A stretch of 5,082 nt of DNA. Origin: an uncultured beta proteobacterium (lineage in GTDB: Bacteria > Pseudomonadota > Gammaproteobacteria > Burkholderiales > Burkholderiaceae_C). Shown here in pieces: positions 1 through 4,191 of the stretch (its first letter is position 1; every line of letters begins with the position of its first letter). The DNA lies in the NCBI GenBank assembly GCA_903928325.1, contig CAIYQF010000252.1, positions 1 through 5,082 of the forward strand. The letters are read 5' to 3'. The position numbers and the translations under genes were made by a program. The notes beneath the pieces were generated by a model. The model was not told the DNA's origin. It searched no databases and saw nothing but the letters and a program-made list of their open reading frames with translations.

Positions 1-252
1 AACACGATTGTGGTGATCGAACACAACCTGGACGTCATCAAAACCGCCGACTGGCTGATCGACATGGGCCCCGAGGGCGGCTCCGGCGGCGGCACCGTGC
101 TGGCGGTGGGCACGCCGGAGGACATTGCGGGGTGTGCGGAGAGTTTTACGGGGAGGTATTTGGGGAGGTTGTTGGGGGGGGAGTTAATCGCCTCGACTAA
201 CCGCGAGCACCCCCAGCCACCGTTATCGACAACGATTGCAAATTATTACTGA
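1..252 (+). CDS. uvrA: UvrA, excinuclease ABC subunit A, C-terminal end (partial, 5' end outside window)
   Basis: UvrA is the damage-recognising ATPase of bacterial nucleotide excision repair; it forms a dimer and loads UvrB at lesions. The 83 visible residues, read in frame from base 1, match the end of the second ABC ATPase domain: the H-loop region VIEHNLDVIKTADW, then DMGPEGGSGGG, a VGTPEDIA segment and the TGRYL tail. These are strongly conserved UvrA signatures, so the family call is secure. The tail is odd. After GRYLGRLLGG (about base 180) come roughly 23 residues with no resemblance to the usual short UvrA terminus, ending at TGA 250-252. Codon choice changes near the end (AGG, TTG, GGG, TTA), and the frame passes through eight consecutive Gs at 174-181. 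Removing one G would end the protein at once as GGS-stop. The gene converges on the minus-strand ATPase gene and overlaps its end by 7 bases. The original 3' end was probably altered by a neighbouring insertion. Confidence 0.93.
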   Translation, partial: NTIVVIEHNLDVIKTADWLIDMGPEGGSGGGTVLAVGTPEDIAGCAESFTGRYLGRLLGGELIASTNREHPQPPLSTTIANYY

Positions 253-2045
253 GCGTTACTGCCTTTAATAGCTTCCTCGATCAACGCTTTAAGTTCAGGC
301 GCAACGATATAGCCAGGCGGAATCTCGAACCTGTTCAGCAGTTTGTTGTCAAATTTTTCCGCTTTGATAATTGGCTTTAATGCCGCGTATAGCTGTTTAC
401 CTTTGACGGTAGCGGGCGAGGGTCCGCCCTTTTCTGTCCACATCGTTTCCGCATTCGGGCCTCCATTATTCGGCCATATCAATGAACTGACCTTCTTCCT
501 CTTTTCAAGGAAGGTTTTGCGTGCGCCGTTGACGTTCTTGGCGGCTCTATTTCGCCAATCTTCTGCTGTTTCACTTGCCACCCCATAAAGTGCGCACAGG
601 TAATCTGTTTGGCAGAAATAGGCCTCAATGTCCGAGCCCGCCGTAACCCATGGAAATACTCCAGGTGTCTTGAAGCGGTTAGACCAAATTTCACTTTCAT
701 CGGCAGTCATAAAATCACTGTCGCGATGCAAAAGCGCTGTATTTTTCAGCCTTCCATCGACGATTAGGCCTTCCAAAAATTTGTCGCTCGGCAAATTTTC
801 TACACCGAAGCACCGGCAAACTGCGATTTGACGCGCCAAATCTGGCCACTGACGTATCACTGTCCGAAGAGGCGTGTCATCTTCATCCTCCACAAAGAAC
901 AGGGCTGCCTTGTCAAGTCCACCCCAACCGAGTAGCCGGCGGATAGCCTCATCGTCTTGGGTTTCAATGGCTCCGTCTTTCATCCAGACAAGTTTTGCGG
1001 CAGCACTGGCAGCGCGAACGATGTGTGGGCTATGGGTTGTCAGGATTACCTGGGTTTGGTACTCGGCCGCCGCGACCTCAAGCGACTCAATCAGCCTCTC
1101 CTGCTTGTTCGGATGTAGGTGGGCATCGGGCTCGTCAATAAGCATTACCTTTGGCTCAAACAGAATTAGGTACGCGAAGATTTGAATTACTTGTAGTACG
1201 CCGGTAGCCGCGGTTTCTAGTGGCCGACTTTGATCTGCTAAGTCGTTAGTAAAAATGCTTGCTGTGATGTGGTAGTCCTCACGAGCATCGAAGGCAACAT
1301 CAACGCGGGTACCAGGGTGCACTCTTTGAACTAACTCATTCAGTCTTTCGAGACGCTTGTCACCTTGCGAACCGTCCGTTTCTTCGGGCCTACGACTGCG
1401 CAGGTAAAAAAGGATATTTCGTAGTACGGCACCTGCGTCGCCACTCGCGGCTTGTCGCCTAAGCGTTGGCTGGGCGAGGATCGTTTCTTTTTCGGAAAGA
1501 CCAGCGAGTCCAGGAATATATGTGGTTATGAATAGGTATCTCTGCTTGTAGGGGGTAACCGCACCGCCTCCCTCCATGGAGGCGGTGATACCGCCGCGAT
1601 TTCGTGCCGCACGGATGCGTATAGTCGCTTGAGGCGAGCCCTCTTCGGTCGCCCGATGCGTGAATACAACCTCCACCGGAATCGAGGCTGTATCTGATTT
1701 CAGCTCGCCCTTGTGTAAAGTCGTTAGAGGCTCGCTGGATGGGACATAGTCGAGCCGCTCAAAAGAGATCATCTCCTTTGTGTTTTTGGGTAACACATAG
1801 CTGGCCGCTCGCGCAGCCCAGTGAATCGCCTGAAGAACAGAAGACTTGCCGCAGCCATTTGCACCTACAAGAATCGTGACGCGCTCCAGTGGGATTGTGG
1901 CCTCAGTAACCATCTTAAATTTTTTGACGGTTATTGAATCCAGCGGACTCCATTTGCGAGCGCGGTCAGATCGGGTATCGGCGAGTTCAATCAGTTTCGG
2001 GGGTAACGTTGTGTCAGGCACGACATAGTCCGGATCGTTTTGCAT
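246..2045 (-). CDS. OLD-like AAA/ABC-type ATPase fused to a TOPRIM-like nuclease domain (candidate anti-phage defence protein)
   Basis: This 599-residue protein joins an SMC/OLD-type ATPase to a nuclease-like domain. In the ATPase half: Walker A GANGCGKS (61-68), a signature-like ATGVLQ (280-285), Walker B VMLIDEPDAHLHP (300-312) and H-loop VILTTHSPHIV (333-343, His338). The C-terminal half has TOPRIM-type acids: LFFVEDEDD (382-390), HRDSDF (440-445, Asp442/Asp444), then GSDIEAYF (470-477) and a late VKGKQL (547-552). In OLD, Gabija GajA and PARIS-type proteins, such pairings cut nucleic acid or trigger abortive infection in an ATP-gated way; that role is inferred here. I chose the ATG at 2045 because GAGGAAG lies 5 bases upstream; the frame stays open back to 2198, but that extension translates leader RNA. 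Base composition is visibly lower in GC than both flanks, suggesting transfer. No UvrD-like helicase or separate AriB-like gene is present, so it is neither Gabija nor split PARIS as seen here; a fused PARIS-like or stand-alone OLD protein fits better. Confidence 0.85.
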   Translation of the reverse strand: MQNDPDYVVPDTTLPPKLIELADTRSDRARKWSPLDSITVKKFKMVTEATIPLERVTILVGANGCGKSSVLQAIHWAARAASYVLPKNTKEMISFERLDYVPSSEPLTTLHKGELKSDTASIPVEVVFTHRATEEGSPQATIRIRAARNRGGITASMEGGGAVTPYKQRYLFITTYIPGLAGLSEKETILAQPTLRRQAASGDAGAVLRNILFYLRSRRPEETDGSQGDKRLERLNELVQRVHPGTRVDVAFDAREDYHITASIFTNDLADQSRPLETAATGVLQVIQIFAYLILFEPKVMLIDEPDAHLHPNKQERLIESLEVAAAEYQTQVILTTHSPHIVRAASAAAKLVWMKDGAIETQDDEAIRRLLGWGGLDKAALFFVEDEDDTPLRTVIRQWPDLARQIAVCRCFGVENLPSDKFLEGLIVDGRLKNTALLHRDSDFMTADESEIWSNRFKTPGVFPWVTAGSDIEAYFCQTDYLCALYGVASETAEDWRNRAAKNVNGARKTFLEKRKKVSSLIWPNNGGPNAETMWTEKGGPSPATVKGKQLYAALKPIIKAEKFDNKLLNRFEIPPGYIVAPELKALIEEAIKGSNAQ

Positions 2046-2052
2046 ATCGACT
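2046..2052 (-). promoter_or_regulatory. Shine-Dalgarno region that decides the ATPase start
   Basis: Read on the minus strand, the bases just before the ATG at 2045 are GAGGAAG followed by a 5-base spacer TCGAT (the GAGGAAG itself spans about 2051-2057). This is a strong ribosome binding site at normal distance. The only longer alternative, the ATG at 2198, has no comparable site and would translate the leader RNA structure. Confidence 0.7.
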
Positions 2053-2084
2053 TCCTCATTGCAACTCGCAACATCAGGAAAGAG

Positions 2085-2105
2085 CAGACAAGGCGATCTT
2101 GTCCG
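2085..2105 (-). terminator. Terminator-like hairpin between the aptamer and the ATPase start (possible riboswitch expression platform)
   Basis: In minus-strand RNA, GACAAG (2103-2098) pairs perfectly with CUUGUC (2092-2087) around the loop AUCGC. One G-U and one C-G pair extend this to an 8-bp stem. The following bases are pyrimidine-rich (GCUCUUUCCU) but not a clean U run, so intrinsic termination is possible rather than shown. It sits just after the predicted c-di-GMP aptamer and about 30 bases before the Shine-Dalgarno, where an expression platform would be expected. The same inverted repeat could instead be a protein-binding operator. Confidence 0.35.
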
Positions 2106-2111
2106 TCGAAT

Positions 2112-2197
2112 CTGGCGGCCCCTCTGACGTTGCGCTGCGTGGCAGCGCTTTAGTTCGGTAGCTTTGCGTCGCCGGCTTTCGCCGGGTTTGCCCTTCA
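2112..2197 (-). promoter_or_regulatory. Candidate cyclic-di-GMP class I (GEMM) riboswitch aptamer in the ATPase leader
   Basis: The minus-strand RNA contains, in order, the hallmark blocks of the c-di-GMP-I aptamer: GGGCAAACC (2193-2185); a hairpin CCGGC-GAAA-GCCGG (2185-2172) whose loop is the GNRA tetraloop typical of the family; GACGCAAAGC (2170-2161); an ACCG..CUAA stretch (2159-2150); and a second hairpin GCGCUG-CCACG-CAGCGC (2148-2132). A GUCAG.GGGGCCGCCA region (about 2128-2113) takes the place of the usual 3' segment with GGGU(U)-CC. From memory of the Vibrio cholerae Vc2 aptamer, the first half agrees almost base for base (GGGCAAACC, GAAA loop, GACGCAAAGC). The 3' half is more divergent, and I cannot place the ligand-contacting 3' cytosine with certainty. 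The aptamer points towards the ATPase gene, with its end about 65 bases before the ATG. Whether binding turns expression on or off cannot be read from sequence. It could also be a relic of a displaced gene. Confidence 0.72.
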
Positions 2198-2210
2198 ATT
2201 TTCTTGTCCA

Positions 2211-2230
2211 TCGGTTTTGCTTGAAACCGA
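2211..2230. repeat. Perfect 7-bp inverted repeat upstream of the aptamer
   Basis: TCGGTTT (2211-2217) and AAACCGA (2224-2230) are exact reverse complements around a 6-base spacer. A competing partner, CGGTT at 2232-2236, lies immediately after. The element sits between the tandem 13-bp repeat and the predicted riboswitch, so it may be an operator, part of the leader RNA, or a terminator of upstream transcription. No U run follows on either strand. Confidence 0.4.
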
Positions 2231-2257
2231 CCGGTTCATCTTATCAAATCAATAATG

Positions 2258-2283
2258 GATATCGATGGGTGATATCGATGGGT
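2258..2283. repeat. Perfect tandem duplication of a 13-bp unit
   Basis: The unit GATATCGATGGGT occurs twice head to tail, at 2258-2270 and 2271-2283, with no mismatch. Each copy contains the overlapping palindromes GATATC and ATCGAT. It lies upstream of the riboswitch leader and after the toxin gene, where a promoter for the ATPase would be expected. I found no convincing -35/-10 pair beside it. A regulator site or a replication/insertion scar are both possible. Confidence 0.55.
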
Positions 2284-2309
2284 TGTGCCGCAAACTGCGC
2301 TTGCGTCAG

Positions 2310-2331
2310 GCTCAGGCGCTAGCGCTTGAGC
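2310..2331. repeat. Near-perfect 22-bp palindrome across the toxin stop codon
   Basis: The left arm GCTCAGGCGCT and right arm AGCGCTTGAGC are reverse complements at 10 of 11 positions. The one mismatch (2315/2326) is a G-U pair in plus-strand RNA and an A-C mismatch in minus-strand RNA. The centre lies inside the toxin stop codon TAG (2321-2319). There is no U tract on either side, so it is not a classical terminator. It could stabilise the 3' end of the toxin mRNA, slow transcription before the riboswitch leader, or bind a dimeric protein. Confidence 0.5.
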
Positions 2332-2606
2332 TGCGCATAGAAGTTTTCATGCGGCCCCACCGCGAGCAAAACCAGCGCCTCGGGCGCCAGCTTGTTCGGC
2401 TGCAGCCGATAGGCCAGCAAAGTCTCTTGCTTGTTGAGCTTGAATTTGTGGACAAACACGCCGCTCAAGTCGCCCCGTTTTTCCTCGCCAAGCGCCGGGT
2501 CAATGGCTACGGCTTGGACTGCGGCGTCCAGCACGGCTTTGTCTAGGGGATGCAGCTTTTTGGCCATGCGCGCAAACGAGGGCGTGACCAGAATGGCTAA
2601 GGCCAT
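2319..2606 (-). CDS. RelE/ParE-family toxin of a type II toxin-antitoxin pair
   Basis: This 95-residue protein has the size and layout of the RelE/ParE superfamily: an N-terminal strand and helix (ILVTPSFARMAKKLHP, 5-20), a second helix with LDKAVLDAAVQAV (21-33), a central DP..GEEKRGDLSG block (36-49), then strands VHKFKLN and LLAYRL (52-68), and a closing VGPHENFYAQLKR (83-95). The HENFY ending and the GDL.G..VHKFK core are typical of RelE-like toxins found with ParD-like antitoxins. RelE-type members cleave ribosome-bound mRNA, whereas ParE members poison gyrase; sequence alone does not decide which applies. The gene starts 4 bases after the antitoxin stop and lacks a clear Shine-Dalgarno, so its translation is probably coupled to the antitoxin. 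Its stop lies inside the 22-bp palindrome. It is complete, with no visible defect. Confidence 0.85.
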   Translation of the reverse strand: MALAILVTPSFARMAKKLHPLDKAVLDAAVQAVAIDPALGEEKRGDLSGVFVHKFKLNKQETLLAYRLQPNKLAPEALVLLAVGPHENFYAQLKR

Positions 2607-2610
2607 GAGG

Positions 2611-2829
2611 CTAGCCGAATGAGTAAGGCGCCAGTTGCCCGGCCTTGGCTTCTTCGAGCGACAGCATGGTGTCTTGGATCACTTGCAAGGGCAAGTCCGG
2701 GTTTTCCAAAACGGCTTTGCCAATGCGCGCCCAATATTCAATTTGCTTGGGCACCGATCGGTGTTCGGCGGCGCCTACCACCTTGGCGTCTTCTACCAGT
2801 GCGTCTGAGAGTTTGAGAGCAACAGCCAT
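2611..2829 (-). CDS. ParD-like antitoxin (type II toxin-antitoxin system)
   Basis: This 72-residue protein resembles the ParD-like antitoxin family (as I recall, Pfam ParD_like). It begins with a short strand and helix (MAVALKLSDALVEDAK, 1-16), followed by HRSVPKQIEYWARIGKAV (22-39), which in this family forms a ribbon-helix-helix-like DNA-binding and dimerisation part. The C-terminus, with NPDLP, LSLEEAKAGQ and the ending PYSFG, is the expected toxin-binding tail. The ATG at 2829 is preferred because GGAGG lies 5 bases upstream and the family starts there. A longer frame back to 2946 would translate the promoter and is rejected. The gene is first in a two-gene operon with the RelE/ParE toxin, 4 bases apart. 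Autorepression by antitoxin and toxin is usual for such operons, and direct repeats over the -35 element could serve it. The pair may stabilise the accessory segment. Confidence 0.87.
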   Translation of the reverse strand: MAVALKLSDALVEDAKVVGAAEHRSVPKQIEYWARIGKAVLENPDLPLQVIQDTMLSLEEAKAGQLAPYSFG

Positions 2830-2857
2830 AGGGGCCTCCGTTAAAATTTGTTGGCGC

Positions 2858-2886
2858 ATTATGTAACTCAAAGCAACCTTTTGCAA
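2858..2886 (-). promoter_or_regulatory. Sigma-70-type promoter of the toxin-antitoxin operon with direct-repeat operator candidate
   Basis: Minus-strand reading gives a -35 TTGCAA (2886-2881), exactly 17 bases of spacer, and a -10 CATAAT (2863-2858). Transcription would start near 2851, about 20 bases before the antitoxin ATG, leaving room for its GGAGG. Two copies of GCAACCT (plus strand 2873-2879 and 2883-2889) sit one helical turn apart over the -35 and spacer, a plausible operator for autorepression. Confidence 0.6.
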
Positions 2887-2917
2887 CCTCCGCCAAACCA
2901 AAGCCCTTCCAAAAGCC

Positions 2918-3196
2918 ATGACCACCGATTCCCTGCTCACCCTCAAACTCCCCGAAGGCTACGCCTTTGCCGACCTGAAGCTGCGCCGCTACGCGGCCGA
3001 CGAGATTGACCTGGACATGGATTTGTTCAGATTAGTGTGCACGCTCAACGGCATGGACTTTGAGAAGGTGTTGCAAAACCCCGGGCCGGTGGTGACCTCT
3101 GTGCTGACAGTTTGGTACAAGCGCCATCTGGCCGATGGCGGCGCGCCGGACGCGCTGATGGAAGAACTGCGCCGCCAGGGGCCGCGCCTGAACTGA
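2918..3196 (+). CDS. Small hypothetical protein, family not recognised
   Basis: This 92-residue frame has codon use in keeping with a GC-rich host and reads away from the toxin-antitoxin promoter. I do not recognise the family. Visible properties: a short strand-like start (LLTLKLPEGYAFADLKLRRY, 6-25), an acidic stretch ADEIDLDMDLF (27-37), a hydrophobic patch VVTSVLTVWYKRH (58-70) and a charged end EELRRQGPRLN (82-92). There is no signal peptide or membrane segment. It is probably a soluble, mostly helical protein. The ATG at 2918 has no clear Shine-Dalgarno, so the start is uncertain, and a later ATG at 3017 is possible. It stands alone, converging on the glycosylase operon across a 60-base gap. 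Its link to the toxin-antitoxin pair or to the housekeeping cluster is unknown. A non-coding reading is less likely because the frame is open with balanced composition. Confidence 0.6.
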   Translation: MTTDSLLTLKLPEGYAFADLKLRRYAADEIDLDMDLFRLVCTLNGMDFEKVLQNPGPVVTSVLTVWYKRHLADGGAPDALMEELRRQGPRLN

Positions 3197-3256
3197 CGGC
3201 CTGCCGGGCGTAAGCCGTGTGGGGACGCAACGGTGCGCGCCCTCTAGCGCCGCGCC
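3197..3256. other. Convergent intergenic gap with long-range inverted repeat
   Basis: The gap separates the small plus-strand gene from the end of the glycosylase gene. GCGTAAG (3208-3214) and CTTACGC (3256-3262, covering the glycosylase stop) are exact inverted copies about 41 bases apart. Inside are the small complementary pairs CCGT/ACGG and GCGCG/CGCGC. A branched RNA fold is possible, but there is no U tract, so I do not call it a terminator. Confidence 0.3.
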
Positions 3257-4153
3257 TTACGCAGAGCCCCGCGCCGCCTCCACCGCCAAACACAAATCCG
3301 CCCAGGCCTTGCCCTTGTCCGGGCTGTTGCGCAGCAGCGCCTTGGGCGTGTAGGTCACCACCACCGGGATACCCCGGTAGCGGTAGACCGTGCCGCGCTG
3401 TTTGCCCAGGGGCAGGGCCAGCGCATCGGGGTGTTCGGCCAGCAGCAATTGGGTGGCAAAGCGGCCCATGGCCAGAATGACGCGGGGTTGGGCCAGGGCG
3501 ATCTGGCGTTGAAGGTAGGCCGCGCACTGGGCCAGTTCGGCGTTCTGCGGGTTGCGGCCATGGGGCGGGCGGCAGGCGGTGACGTTGGCCAGCAGCGCGG
3601 CGTCCAGGCCCGGCGCGAGCGGCTGATCGGCGCTGGCGCGGGCGGCACCCACGGCTTTGAGCATGTTGTCCAGCAGCACGCCGGCGTCTGAGGCAAAGGC
3701 TTGGCCCGCAGCGTCTTCGTCTTCGTCCGGCGGGTCGCCCAACACCAGCCAGTGGGCGGTTTGGCCCTCGGCCAAAGCACTCAGCGTGCTGTGGGTGCGA
3801 CCGGCGCACAGGCCGCAGGCCTGGCATTGGGCAGCGGTTTGCTGCAGCGCGGCCCAGCCCAGGGTGTGGATCTGACTCAGGTCATTGGCGGGGCCCGCGC
3901 TTTGCAGGGCAGCGACCGCCGGTGAGGCGCTCGCCGCCAGTGACGCCAGCGCTGCAACCGGGGGCCTTGCACTGGCTGGCGTGGGGGCGGTGGTGACCCG
4001 TGGTGGTGGCGCTGGGCGGGCACCGGCGCCAGCCGGGGTGACCCCACTTGCCGCTGGAGCCGCCTGTACGCCAAAGTCGGTGCCCGGCAGCCAGACGTGC
4101 ACGCCCATCTCCAAAAGCATGGCGCGCTGGCGGGTGTCGAGGTCAAGAGGCAT
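3257..4153 (-). CDS. Family-4-type uracil-DNA glycosylase with iron-sulfur cysteines (betaproteobacterial type)
   Basis: The protein would remove uracil from DNA, starting base excision repair. From the ATG at 4153 it has 298 residues. The N-terminus (RQRAMLLEMGVHVWLPG, 8-24) is followed by an Ala/Pro-rich linker (about 31-90). The catalytic domain starts at the iron-sulfur motif C110-x2-C113, with C194 and C210 as likely third and fourth ligands at family spacing. GDPPDEDEDAAGQAF (139-153) matches the GEAPG..ED..G.PF motif, and NVTACRPPHGRNP (190-202) matches N..KCRPP..R.P. The motif-B position, usually H-P-x-x-L-L, reads TPKALL (269-274), with Thr in place of His. If that holds, activity could differ from standard UDG. 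The frame also opens at GTG 4195, which overlaps the rimI stop as GTGA and would add 14 residues. I prefer the ATG because MPLDLDTRQRAML fits my recollection of homologues, though neither start has a good Shine-Dalgarno. It is the last gene of the tsaB-rimI operon. Confidence 0.85.
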   Translation of the reverse strand: MPLDLDTRQRAMLLEMGVHVWLPGTDFGVQAAPAASGVTPAGAGARPAPPPRVTTAPTPASARPPVAALASLAASASPAVAALQSAGPANDLSQIHTLGWAALQQTAAQCQACGLCAGRTHSTLSALAEGQTAHWLVLGDPPDEDEDAAGQAFASDAGVLLDNMLKAVGAARASADQPLAPGLDAALLANVTACRPPHGRNPQNAELAQCAAYLQRQIALAQPRVILAMGRFATQLLLAEHPDALALPLGKQRGTVYRYRGIPVVVTYTPKALLRNSPDKGKAWADLCLAVEAARGSA

Positions 4154-4191
4154 GGGGGGATTATGGAAGGCGCGGGTTTGCGAGCACAGCT

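Noticed and set aside
246..2045. Reading the ATPase as an ABC transporter, RecF or SMC protein, or as a Gabija pair member
   Set aside because: There is no transmembrane partner, no long coiled coil and no UvrD-like helicase gene beside it; the TOPRIM-like C-terminus points to the OLD-like nucleases.
2046..2198. N-terminal extension of the ATPase frame to an ATG at 2198 (51 more residues)
   Set aside because: The extension is Arg/Lys-rich with no family resemblance. It translates the riboswitch-like structure and ignores the strong GAGGAAG site before 2045.
2265..2622. Plus-strand open frames opposite the toxin
   Set aside because: They are antisense shadows of a clearly coding toxin gene; their translations show no family features.
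2830..2946. Longer antitoxin reading frame starting at 2946
   Set aside because: It would run through the -35/-10 promoter and the GGAGG site; the ParD-like family starts at the ATG at 2829.
3045..3827. Long minus-strand frame of 260 codons across the glycosylase and the small gene
   Set aside because: It is Arg/Pro/Gly-rich, as expected of an out-of-frame reading of GC-rich DNA, and conflicts with the recognisable glycosylase frame.
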